Made by a program: the position numbers and the translations under genes. The notes beneath the pieces are model-generated. The model saw nothing but the letters and a program-made list of their open reading frames with translations, did no database searches and was not told the origin of the DNA. Shown one piece after another: positions 37,701 to 48,857 of a DNA stretch of 64,000 nt (position 1 is its first letter; each line of letters starts with the position of its first letter). The stretch comes from Cymbidium sinense (Eukaryota; Streptophyta; Magnoliopsida; Asparagales; Orchidaceae), in NCBI GenBank assembly GCA_021442155.1, contig CM038214.1, positions 50,288,703 to 50,352,702 on the forward strand. Direction: 5' to 3'.

Positions 37701-38724
37701 TTTGCCGCCAGTAGGTTTCTTCCATATTCTGATAGTTAACCAAATTATCTTTAGCGACATACAACTCCTCAAGTTTAGTAGAGTCAATCAAAACAGTATC
37801 TTCAAGAGAACAAACTAAATGTTCCATATTTTTGAGATTGGCAAAAAGATTTTTAAAATGATGCTTGTTCCACCAATTTAGGTTTTGTTTAAGCTTTTTA
37901 AGCTTAAGCCAGAGGCTAATCATTCCCTTAACAGAATTATCCGGATGAAGAGGGGACATCCAGTTAACAGATACAACATTTATGAAATCAATGTGTTGGA
38001 TCCACATATTTTAGAATCTAAAACAAGTGGGGGAGGATAATCTACTAGAGGGATTTTGGACAGAAATCAAAAGCGGAGCATGATCAGATAAAGTTTTGCT
38101 CAAATGTTCAATAGAGGTAATGGGCTATTGATTGATCCAATGAGAATTAAAAAGAGTCCTATCAAGCTGCTGCCAGAGTCTAGAGTTATGCCACATGTAG
38201 TCGAAGCCCGTAAAGCCAATATCAATCTAATTGCAATCAAGAATCATATTAGAAAATTCTTCCATGGAATGAATATTAGGAAAGCAACCTCCCCTTCTTT
38301 CTGAGGAAGAGAGAATAGTGTTGAAATCACCCCCAACCAACCAGTGTTTGTTGACCGAGAAGGTAAAGGTTCTTAAGTTATCTCAAAGGATGTTCCTACC
38401 AGCTCTATTACAAGAAGAATAAATAAAGGAACCAAGAACAGAAAATTCACCCAATGAGATGTGGACATTAACCAATTGTTGAAGATCATCAAGGATAGAG
38501 ATGTTGACTAAATTATTCCAAAAACACCAAATTTTATTACTAATATTATAAAAGAAATTTTGAAAGCCAAGCATTCTAGCAACATGGTTGATCTTAGAAG
38601 AGTGTATGAATGGTTCAATAACAACAAGTAAGGCTATGTTATGAGTATGACAAAGACTTCTAATACGGTTGTTTACAATGAGAGTCCCAATACCCCTAAC
38701 ATTCCAAATAAGTAAATTGATCAT
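34701..38724 (-). pseudogene. LINE copy 2 ORF2 (endonuclease-RT-RNase H), stops present
   Basis: Start chosen at 38724 (MINLLIWNVRGIGT), which matches the usual endonuclease N-terminus; an upstream Met at 38775 is hydrophobic and unlikely. The endonuclease shows GGDFNTILSSSERRG near 38330 and LSDHAPLLIS near 38080. A linker lies at 38007-37624. The RT spans 37497-36600 with GDFRPISLCTF, SPNQTDFVKGRAISDNILLA, MHGLRQGDPLS and an intact SFADDF box. A zf-RVT-like region (CYCCFHIENVNHVF) lies at 35867-35487. RNase H lies at 35351-34701, with KINTNGS (first catalytic Asp is Asn), ELMAVYKAIE and HEGNACDDYLANLGA. Frameshifts separate the parts. Confidence 0.88.
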
Positions 38725-38878
38725 AATAAAAAAGGAAGGAAAGGAAAAGAGATAATTAAAGAAATAAAAAAGCAAGAAGAAAAGAGAAGTAGTGGCAGTT
38801 ATTTAAGGGAAGTTAGAGAAGATCTAGTTGTTCTAGTAGAGCTATTAATGAACATTCTAGCTTTAAGGGATTTTTTTT

Positions 38879-40310
38879 TTAAATAGTTTGGAAAGGTATA
38901 TCTTTGTCCAAAGTATCCCCATCCAAGAGAGAGTGATTTTTGATATTCAGAATTGGACCTGTATCAGTCAAATCATTCCTAATGGTAATTTCCCCTTCTT
39001 TAGTGTCAAAATTAAGCTGAGAAAGTGGGTTAGCATGTGTATCACTCTGAAGGGTAGTAGAAGGAGAGGTTGTGATGCCATTAATAGCATAGATTTCATG
39101 CTCATTTTTAGAATTACTTTTCAAATTTTGTTCCATCATCAAAGGATCAACAGTTTTTAGATTTTCCTCTTTCATCAAAGGATCAATTTCATAATTTATC
39201 TCCTCGGGTTCACTAGCCAAAAGGGGTAGGTTAGAATGAGTGAAGGTATTATCTTGAGGAGCCAAATTATTACAATTAGAAGTAATGTAAGTAAGTTATC
39301 ATTAGCCTCCACATGAACCTCAGAAGCATTATTTGTAACATGCTCAGATTGCTCTCTAATAGGCCAATCAGTGGATAAAATGGTAGTAGGGGTAGGGGGA
39401 TGATTCCCATTTTGAGTGACTTTAGGCACATAAGCAAATTTATTAATTTTTTCATTTGATAGAGTAGGATTAGGATCCAATAATTTATTCTTTTCAAGAT
39501 TAGGATGCAACACAAAACATTCAGATTGATCATGGCCATGTATCTTACAAGGTGTGCAAAAAATAGGGAAATTCACAAATTCCACTTTTTGATTATAACA
39601 AAATTTCTCAGAGCCGATCCAAACTTCTTTAGGATGCTTTTTAGTAATATCAATCTCAACCAAAATACGAGCAACAGAAGGCCGTGATCTCGCAGTGGTG
39701 CCCTGATCAATTTGAAGAGGCTGACCAAAGAGAGCCTCAACCGCAAAGAGAACTTGATGTGTAACATAATGTATTATCATATTAGGAAGAGCTAGCCATA
39801 TAGGAACAATTGGGGATTCCTCTTTTATATCAAAAAGAGGAGACCATTTCAGAAGTTTCATTTGATAATTAAACACAAAGTAAGAGTGACGGGCAAAGAC
39901 TCTTGAGTAATCTAAGTCATTAGAGAGCTGAATTAAAATATGGCTAGGATCAATCAATCCGATAGTGAAAATGCCTGAAAGTTTAAGGCTATGAAAAAAA
40001 TGATCGGATGTTATCGAGAGTTGGCCGGCGTAAGGAAAATTTACCCACTAAAGAGAATTCAAAAGGCTTCGCCAACTTTTCCACTTCTAGATTCGAGCAC
40101 ATAACAGCAGGCATCCCTGAAATGAGGTCGAGATCAAATTCACTGAAGAATTAGGGGAAAGATTCTTACTAGATAATGCATCCCTGAAGGACTTAATTGC
40201 AGGCAGAGTAGTGGATGATTTCAGATCCATAATTCCATGTAAATCTAATGCCCTAGCCGACCCTCCAAGTTCAAAAAGCTCGACTGCACGGAAAGTGGCT
40301 CCTCTGCCAT
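38879..40310 (-). pseudogene. LINE copy 2 ORF1 (DUF4283-like and CCHC), frameshifted
   Basis: The first plausible Met is at 40310 (MAEEPLSVQSSFLNLEG), with a frameshift soon after. The DUF4283-like region is open from 39957 to about 39600 (IVPIWLALPNM, SRPSVARILVEIDITKKHP), followed by the zinc knuckle FCTPCKIHGHDQSECF near 39560-39510. After another shift, the acidic tail (NFDTKEGEI) runs from 39265 to the stop at 38879. ORF2 begins about 155 bp further on. The layout is typical of plant L1 ORF1; the protein would coat LINE RNA. Confidence 0.85.
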
Positions 40311-40459
40311 TGAAAGAGCAAAGGGGAACTCACATTAGCGGCCAATAAGTGATAAATATTAAAAATTATGACGAGAATGATCAGAAATCGGCCAAGCTGC
40401 AATGAAAATGAAAGGGAAATTGCAATCCCTAGAGAGTTTTGCGTCCGAGAGGAGAACTG

Positions 40460-40555
40460 GTTTAGGGTTTAAGGTTTACATTTAGTTTAGTTTAATTTAT
40501 TTTATTTTTTTAGTTTAGTTTAGTTTAGGTTTTGGTTTAGTTTATTTAGTTTAGG

Positions 40556-40586
<31 letters not shown>

Positions 40587-40620
40587 TAGTTTATTTTAGT
40601 TTATTATTTAGTTTATTTAG

Positions 40621-40651
<31 letters not shown>

Positions 40652-41626
40652 TAGGTTTATGTTTAGGTTTATTTTAGGTTTAGGTTTAGGTTTATGTTTA
40701 GTTTATTTAGGTTTAAGTTTAGGTTTAGTTTAGGTTTAGGTTTAGTTTAGTTTAGTTTAGTTCAGGTTTAGTTTATTTTAGTTTAGTTTTGTTTATTTAG
40801 CTTAGTTTAGTTTATTTTAGTTTAGTTTAGGTTTAGGTTTAGGTTTAGGTTTAGGTTTAGGTTTAGTTTAGGTTTAGTTTAAGTTTAGGTTTAGGTTTAG
40901 TTTAGGTTTAGTTTATTTAGGTTAAGGTTTAGGTTTAGTTTATTTATTTAGGTTTAGGTTTAGGTTTAGTTTATTCAGTTTATTTAGATTTAGTTTATTT
41001 TAGTTTTGTTTAGTTTAGGTTTAGGTTTAGGTTTAGGTTTAGGCCTAGTTTACTTTAGTTTATTTATTTAGTTTATTTATTTAGTTTAGTTATTTAGTTT
41101 AGTTTATGTTTAGTTTAGTTTAGGTTTACTTTATTTAGTTTAGTTTAGGTTTAAGTTTAGGTTTATGTTTATTTAGGTTTAAGTTTAGTTTAGGTTTAGT
41201 TTAGGTTTAGTTTATTTTAGTTTATTTAGTTTAGTTTAGTTTATTTATTTATCTTAGTTTAGTTTAGTTTATTTAGTTTAGTTTAGGTTTAGGTTTAGTT
41301 TAGTTTATGTTTAGGTTTAGGTTTAGTTTATTTAGGTTTAGGTTTTGGTTTAGTTTATTTAGGTTTAGGTTTAAATTTAGTTTAGGTTTAGGTTTAGGTT
41401 AGGTTAAGGTTTAGGTTTAGTTTAGTTTATTTTAGTTTATTTTATTTAGGTTTAGTTTATTTTAGGTTTAGGTTTAGGTTTAGGTTTAGGTTTAGTTTAG
41501 TTTAGGTTTAGGTTTAGTTTAGGTTTAGGTTTAGTTTATAAGGTTTAGGTTTATGTTTAGGTTTAGGTTTAGTTTATTTAGTTTGTTTAGGTTTAGGTTT
41601 AGTTTAGGTTTAGGTTTAGGTTTAGG

Positions 41627-41657
<31 letters not shown>

Positions 41658-41905
41658 TAGGTTTAGGTTTAGGTTTAGTTTAGGTTTAAGTTTAGGTTTA
41701 ATTTATTTTAGTTTAGTTTATTTTAGGTTTAGGTTTAGGTTTAGGTTTAGGTTTAGGTTTAGTTTAGGTTTAGGTTTAGTTTAGTTTAGTTTAGTTTATT
41801 TTAGTTTATGTAGTTTATTTAGGTTTAGGTTTAGGTTTAGGTTTAGGTTTAGGTTTAGTTTATTTAGGTTCAGGTTTAGTTTATTCTTATTTTAGTTTAG
41901 TTTAG
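40460..41905 (+). repeat. Regular TTTAG / TTTAGG array (block III)
   Basis: About 1.4 kb made almost only of TTTAG pentamers, TTTAGG hexamers and TTTA tetramers in long phased runs (for example TTTAGG tracts near 40825-40865 and 41715-41765, and TTTAG tracts near 40560 and 40620). TTTAGGG is nearly absent. It differs from the other blocks, which mix TTTAGGG with T-rich words. It starts at the 5' end of LINE copy 2. Confidence 0.85.
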
Positions 41906-42267
41906 GTTTAGTTTAGGGTTTAGGGGGGTTTAGGGTTTAGGGTTGTAGGTTTATGGTTTAGGGTTTAGGATTTATGGTTTTTTTTTCTAAATTAAGTAAA
42001 CTAGTAGGTTGAGGTTTATTTAGTTTATTTTTTATTTATTTTAGTTTTTTTATTTAGGTTTAGTTTTCATTTTTATTTAGTTTACTTTATTTATTTTAGG
42101 TTTTTTATTTTAGTTTAGGTTTTCTATTTTAATTTATTTTTTCGATTCATGTGTAGGTTTAAGTTTATTTTTTTTTTTAGTTGAGTTTTATTTTTATTTT
42201 ATTTTTTTAGTTTTAGGTTTTTGGGTTTTTAGTGTTAGGGTTAGGGTTTAGGGTTTTATGGTTAGGG
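41906..42267 (+). repeat. TTTAGGG stretch with the AAATTAAGTAAAC mark, left flank of LINE copy 3
   Basis: After the pentamer/hexamer array the repeat returns to TTTAGGG, the mark at 41988-42010 and a short T-rich stretch. It ends in GTTAGGGTTT immediately before the T-tract of LINE copy 3. Confidence 0.75.
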
Positions 42268-42307
42268 TTTTTTTTTATTTTTTTATTTTTTTTTATTTTT
42301 ATTTTTT

Positions 42308-45300
42308 GGGGAAACCCCATATAGGGGGAATTTTATTGCCACAAAAAAAGAGTTATAAGGTCCTTAAAGGGGATAAACTCTACAACTACTGCTCAAAGAG
42401 CTACAATCAGCCTAGAGAGTAAATCCCCTATCTAAATACAACCAAAAGTAAAATAAAAGAGTAAGGATAGTAAGATACAAATTGATTAACAGGATAATCC
42501 AATGGAAGATTAGAACCAAAGCTCTTGATGAGAGAATGCATGACACTATGGAGAAAACCCCAAGAAGAAGAGAATTGCACCTACAAAATTGTAAAAAAGA
42601 AGAAGAAAGCTTAAGGTATCTGAGATAGAGTGAAAATGAAAGCGATAAATAGAAAAGATAATAAGGAAGTGTGATAGAGAAGGCTCAGTGTCACACCAAG
42701 TTGGGAAGATGCAAATATGAGCATCCATACTTTAGCGAGAAGGGTTACATCACAAGAGCTACCAAACCAAAAGGAGTGAAATCATCACAACCATCATAGC
42801 CAACAAACTCAGATAGCAACCATTTGTTGAATGTCTGTTGAACCTTAGTACCTGCAAACCTAAGAAAAGCCCTATACTGAATAGAAAAGAAAGCAACAAA
42901 GAGCAGAATGGGTAAGAGGATCCCATGCAGAGTAAATGTCATCATATTAGGTACCATGTCATGAGAATCCCAACACAAATGAAGGTGAACCATCATTGTC
43001 AGGTCTACCATATTTTTAAGCAGGTCTAAGGGTTTAATTAGATTAGCATGAAGACCCACCATAGGAAAACAACAGAAAAGGCCAGACAGAGGTAAGAAGC
43101 ATAAAAGACCAATAGAAAGACCTGCTGAAATCCAGCAAGGAAAATAAAATAGCATGGAATTAACCCCATCTTAAACATATGGGACAAATATTAAACAAAC
43201 AGACCTAGTAAACAGCCCAGTAAATAGCCCAGGGATATACCCCAGAAAAATAAGTGCAATGAAAGAAAGCAATGCAGAAGTTAACAACCTCCTTGTTACA
43301 GAAGTTAGAAACTAGCAAGTGTAAGGCAAAACATCATATCCCAAGCCCAAATTACCACAGGAATTGCAGAAGTCTATCAGAGAGGAGATGGGAATGCAAC
43401 AGTAGATTAGATGAACCATAAGGCACATGTAATAAGCTGCTACCCACCATAAACAACTCCCAGTAAAGATAATAAGAGAGACAATCCCAGAATCAGCTTG
43501 ATGAGCAGAAAACTCAATAATCCAGTTCAGCCTACAACCAAGATAGTAATAGTTAGCAAGTTGGCCATAAGTCCACCCATTCAGAGTAAATAATGCATAG
43601 GTTAAAATCAAATTAGGCAAAAGCATAATCTCAGTGATCTGCACAAATCTAATAGAACCAAGAGGAAGAAAACAACAGCAGGTTAAGTAGATCTCAAACA
43701 TCAAGTAATCAGCAGTAGCCCGGTTGCAATCAGGAAAAACATTTAGAAAAGAAACAGGCAATAAATAGCCAACAACCACAAAGATAGCCTGCTGGACATA
43801 GGACTCGAAAATCTAACAGCCAACATTGAAAACAATAATACAATTATTGCACCCACTATATGATAAGCTAGTGAAAAGCAGATATGCAAAAAAGAAACAA
43901 AATGGGTTCAAAATATAATCAACATTGAAATCCTTCAAGGTAAAGATGAGCAAGCTTGCAGCTAAACCAAAATCCTCAGAAAAAGTAGACTAGAAAGAAA
44001 CCATAAAGTAATACCAATCCTGCAAAGAGATAATAAAAATAACCAGAAAATTGTAGTTTCTCTCCTGACAGGTTGGGAAGATGGGGTTAGCAAAATCAAT
44101 CAGCAAAAAAACTCCAAAAGCATCCTACTGAGCATGATACAGCCCCAGTAGCAGCTTGCTGAGCATAAAACCTAATGATCCAGTTCAGTCAACAACCAAG
44201 ATAGGGAAAAATAGTAAGTTGGCCATAAAACCACCCATTCAAAATAAATAATTCATAAGATAAATTCCAGGTAGATAATGAAGTGGTCTGGCCAAGTCTA
44301 ACTGAACCAAGATGGAAAAAATAGCAGTAGTTTAGATAGGCCTCAAACATGTGATGATCCGCTGCAGCCCTATTGCAAACAACAATAATAAGCAGAAAAG
44401 CAAAAGCCACCATGCAGCCAAAAACCTCAAAAGTGGCCTCCTGGTGATAAGATCCCAAAAACCCAGAAGCAACTTGTTGAGCATTAATCCAGTTTAGCCA
44501 ACAACCAAGACAGTAACTACCAACAAGTTGGCCCAAAATCCACCCATTCAGAGTAAACAGTGCATAGGTTAATATCCAATTAGGCAATAGCATAATCACA
44601 GTGATCTGCACAATTCTAACAAAACTAATAGGGAAAAAATAGTAGCAGATTAAGTAGACTTCAAACATCAGGCGATCAACTGCATCCTGGTTGCAAATAG
44701 CAAAAACAGTGGGGCAATAAATAGGAAGTCATTCTAAACTGCGAACAATCGAAAACAACAGTAATAAAGCACCACCACAAAGGCGATGCTAGATAATGGA
44801 CCAAAATCCAACGACCAACAAATAAAACAAGACGCAATTATTGCACCAACCATAAGATAAGCCAAAAAAGAATAGTGGGGCAACATAGCCATAGAAAGGG
44901 TTCAAAAGTAAGCCATCAACAAAATCCTTCAAGACAAAGGAGAGCAGGTTAGCAGCTGAACTACCATCCTAAAAAAAATAGACTGAAAGGAAATAATTAA
45001 GTAAGTCAAATCCTGCAAAGAGATAATAATAATAATAAGGGTTTTGTAGTTTCTCTCCTTACAGGTTGGGGAGATGAGGTTAGCAAATACAATCAGCAAA
45101 CCAACCCCAAGAGCAGCCTGCAGGACAAAAGGCCCATAAATCCAATAGCCAACAATTAAAACATCAAAATAGATATTGCACCCACCATAAGAAAAGCTAG
45201 TAAAAAATAATGTTACAACATCAGTTATAAAGTGGTCCAAAGGAAAGCCATCTTTAAGATCCATCAAGACACATAATATTAGGCCAACAGCTAATCCCAC

Positions 45301-46060
45301 ATCATCAGTAATAACAGAGTGGATAGAAATCAAACAATAATTCCAATCTGCAGAAAAGAAGTTATAATAGCAAAGATATTGCAATTTCTCTCCTTACAGG
45401 TTGTGGAGGTAAGGTTATGGAACATAGGAGGGGCCACAACCATAGTAAGGAGAAGAATAACAGATAAATTAGGGCCACCCATAAGGGTATATAGAAGTAT
45501 AGCATTTAAACATTGAGACAAGTGCCCAGAATATAATTCCAAAAAGAGGAAAGGAGGAAGAACCCAACTTTAATCATAAAATGAGAAACAAAAATAGTAG
45601 GATGCATAATCAAAATAATGATGGCAAGAGGTTTGTTCCTGTTGATCTAAAAGTAAAGCAAAAAATAAAGCATAAAGTAATACATCTCCCTCCAACAAAT
45701 AGGAAACACCTTACCATTAAAAGAAGCGGCGAAGCATAGGCCCCATTTAAGGTTGGGAGAATTAAACCAATAGCGATGCCACAGATCAACAAATAACCAG
45801 CAAGGGGTATTAGGATGCATCAGCAAATTCCAAATGAACATCAATACATTAACAGTAGGAACAGCAGAAGTAGTAAGCCCCCGATTAAAGCTAGGATAAT
45901 TAAACCAACATCAAGGGATATCAGGATGATGCATCAGAAAATTCCCAAGAAACAACAACACTAAATAAAAAATGATCATACAGGTAATCAGGTAATATAT
46001 CAGATCAATCCAATAGGTTGGATTAATTTAGATAAGGAGTCCAGATTGTCCGATTCACCA
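42308..46060 (-). other. LINE copy 3, 3' untranslated region (3.7 kb) with internal repeats
   Basis: Longer than in copy 2 by about 0.7 kb because of extra internal repeats: the CCACCCATTCAGAGTAAA phrase near 43574, 44231 and 44541; TCTCTCCTTACAGGTTGGGG near 44066, 45052 and 45389; and AAATCCTTCAAG near 43926, 44922 and 45252. Minus-strand frames repeat NGWxxGQL and LGCxLNWI peptides. I see no domain, so these are treated as non-coding. Confidence 0.7.
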
Positions 46061-48691
46061 ATCCATAAATGTTTAGGAAGAGTAAGTTGATCAACTAATT
46101 TTATACCATCCAATCTTGCATGGCAAGGTAATCAGCACATGCATTACCCTCACGCCATACATGAGAGATTTTAAAATAGAGTTGAGAAAGGAGAGCTCTA
46201 GTCTGCTAGAGAAGATAGTACAATTCTGTACTGTCCATTTTGGTAAAAGTCAAAAGATCAATCAGCAGCAAGGCATCAACCTCAATCCAAATATTGAGCA
46301 AACCTTTTTGAAGGCAAATCTCAAGAGCTTTGTATACTGCCATTAGCTCAGCAAAAGGAACAGAGCAAGTATTAAGGGGGTAAGCAAAAGCACATAGGAT
46401 TTTAACATTAGGGTTTCTGAAAATTCCATCACAGCCAGAAGCATTTTGAGAGACAGAGCCATCAGTGTTAATTTTAATAGTATTAACATGAGGTTTTATC
46501 CAATAAACAATCTTATCATCTTTACAGTTGGGTTGATCCGGCAAGTTAAAACCCAGTTTAATGGCCACAAATTTACAACCTTTGAATTGTTTGTAGCTAA
46601 TTAAATTGGCATTAAATAAGTCACATATTTTGTTTTTAATTCTAGCAATTATCCTCATGTGATTCATAGGAATCCCACGATGTTTTGCATCATTTCTGTC
46701 CATCCATATGAACCAAATAAGAGTGATAGCAGTTATGACTTTAATGTGACCTTTAGTAGTGTTATCGAAATAAACTTTAAGAAGTTGATATAAAGTTAAG
46801 GAGCCATTAAATTTGATAATGTTAAAGAGATCATCATACCAAATCCAAAGTTTGGAAGCAATGGCTCCGTTAACAAAAACATGATTTATATTCTCAATGT
46901 GAAAGCAGCAGTGACATTTTGAAGGTAAGTGAAAACCTTTCCCCCATATCAAGGAGTCAACAGGGATGAAGTTTTTCAAAATACGCCAAGTAAGAACAGA
47001 AAAAGAAGTAAGAATAGTGTTATTCCAAAGTTGAAAAACACATTGGAAAAATCATGAGCTTCTTTAATATGAATCCAAACATTTTTAAAGTTTAAATCAC
47101 CATTTTGAGAAGGCTTAAAAAGGATCTGATCATGAATGCTAGGTATGATTGGAATAGTATTAAGCTTGTTTAAAAGAGAGGAAGGAATATAATCAGTAAG
47201 CTTACTATTGTTTCACATATTATTCTGCTAGAAAGTGTTCACTTTAATAGCAGCAGTGGAATGGGTAGAAAGTAAATCATCAATGGACCCACCTCCAGTC
47301 CAGTTATCTTGCCAAAAGAAAGAGGTGTCAGATTTAATCCCCCAAGAAATTAATGATTTGGCATCCCATTTGATGGAACAAAGTCTTTTCCAAACAGGAG
47401 AGTCTCCCGCTTTATAGGGGAAAATGAGAGGGTGCTTACCCTGGCAGTATTTAGTAGTCATGAAATTAGCCCAAAGACTATTGTTACTCCTAAAATTCTA
47501 CCAAAGTTTATAGGAAAAAGCAGTGATAGCTTCATTGATAGGCTTACATACAAGACCACCTTCAACAAGAGTGCCACAACTTTTATACCAAGAGGTCCAG
47601 TGCATTCTTTTAGAGGAATTGTTAGAACCCTAGAAAAATTTGTTAAGGAGACGCTCAATTCTGTTAATGGTATAATTGGTCGACATAATGGTTTGAATGA
47701 GATATAGAAGCATGGAGTTAAGGGTGCTCTTAACCAAAGTGAGCCTACCACCAAATTAGAGTAAATGAAATTCCCAAGCAGAAATTTTATTAGAGATTTT
47801 TTGGATTAACTCATCAAAAAGATGAGATCTTTTTTGACCTTTAAAAAGTGGAGCATGAAGATATTTAATAGGAAGTTATTGTTGCTGGAAATTAGTAATT
47901 CTCAAGATTTGGTTGATCCTATTGCTAGGGATTTTAGAGGAAGGAATGAAACAACTTTTGCCTTCGTTAAGAAAAAGACCACTTTCATTGCCAAATTTAT
48001 TTAAAAGTTTCTTAATAGTTTTAATGTGAAGAATAGAGGCATTGCAAATGATTATAAAGTCATCAGCAAAACTAAGATGAGAGACCGGAAGACCACCTTG
48101 AGTTCTAAAAAATATGCTAGGGTTATTATAGAAAAGATTATTCAAGCTCCTCGAAAGATATTCAATAGCAATAATAAAAAGAAAGGGTGAAAGGGGATCA
48201 CCTTACCTTAAGCCATGCATCGAAGGGAAAAAACCAAGGGACTCACCATTCATGATAACGGAGAACCAAATATTGGTAATACAATTTTTGATGAGGCGGA
48301 TAAAGATATCAAAAAACCTAAGCAAATGATGAATTTGAAAGAGGAAATCCCAAGAGAGGTTGTCAAAAGCTTTAGAGATGTCCAATTTGAAAAGGATGTT
48401 GCCACCTCTGATAAGAACATCAATGTCATGAATCAGCTCTTTGGCTAGAAGTATGTTATCAGATATAGCTATACCTTTAATGAAGCCAGTTTGGTTGGGG
48501 AAATAATTTTAGGCAACAGCGGACTAATTCTATTAGCAATTAATTTAGCAATGAGTTTATGAAAGAAGGTGCAAAGGCTGATAGGTCTGAAATCACCCCA
48601 AGATTCAGCATTATTAATTTTGGGAATAATAACAATGGAAGTGCTAGAAAAATATCTAGGTAAGGGGTTGCCATCAAAAAAATCAATAACA
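46061..48691 (-). pseudogene. LINE copy 3 ORF2 C-terminal part (RT-RNase H)
   Basis: Begins inside RT at 48691. Visible: KLDISKAFDNLSW-like sequence near 48385 (MDISKAFDNLSWDFLF), MHGLR near 48205, an intact SFADDF box near 48070, then the thumb and zf-RVT-like region (CHCCFHIENINHVF near 46920). RNase H runs from about 46700 to 46080 with KINTDGS (catalytic Asp kept, unlike copy 2), ELMAVYKALE and WREGNACADYLA. It is then spoiled by a small deletion after DYLA. Several stops and frameshifts are present. Confidence 0.87.
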
Positions 48692-48812
48692 GGGTTTAGG
48701 GTTTAGGGTTTAAGCTTTAGTGTTTAGGCTTTAGGGTTTAGGGTTTTTAGGGTTTAGGGTCTAGGGTATTAGGTTAGGGGTTTAGGATTTTAGGGTTTAG
48801 GGTTTAGGGTTA

Positions 48813-48857
<45 letters not shown>

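Larger units (their letters stand above)
31686..40459 (-). mobile_element. L1-type LINE, copy 2, end to end
   Basis: The only copy with both ends in view, about 8.77 kb. On the minus strand it runs from a 5' end near 40459, through ORF1 (about 40310-38879), ORF2 (38724-34701) and a 3 kb 3' region, to a poly(A)-like tail (plus-strand T-tract 31686-31700). Both ends touch TTTAGGG/CCCTAAA repeats, so no target-site duplication can be told apart from the repeat itself. Frames contain several stops, but the domains are better preserved than in copy 1. It resembles copy 3 at roughly nine bases in ten where I compared them by eye. Confidence 0.92.
42268..48691 (-). mobile_element. L1-type LINE, copy 3, 5'-truncated
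   Basis: About 6.4 kb on the minus strand, from a truncation point at 48691 inside the RT to a long interrupted poly(A) tail (plus-strand T-tracts 42268-42307). The 3' terminus CCCCATATAGGGGG is shared with copy 2. ORF1, the endonuclease and the first part of RT are missing, as expected for aborted target-primed reverse transcription. The truncated end passes directly into GGGTTTAGGG units. It is similar to copy 2 (both are younger than copy 1 by eye). Confidence 0.92.

Noticed and set aside
31680..40475. Target-site duplication for LINE copy 2
   Set aside because: Both flanks are TTTAGGG repeats, so any apparent duplication is indistinguishable from the repeat itself.
7500..40500. A 32-33 kb large duplication unit suggested by the equal spacing of LINE copies 1 and 2 and of Tat copies A and B
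   Set aside because: LINE copies 1 and 2 differ too much in sequence and 3' structure, and their flanks do not match, so only the 20127-26326 / 52038-57802 block is supported as duplicated.
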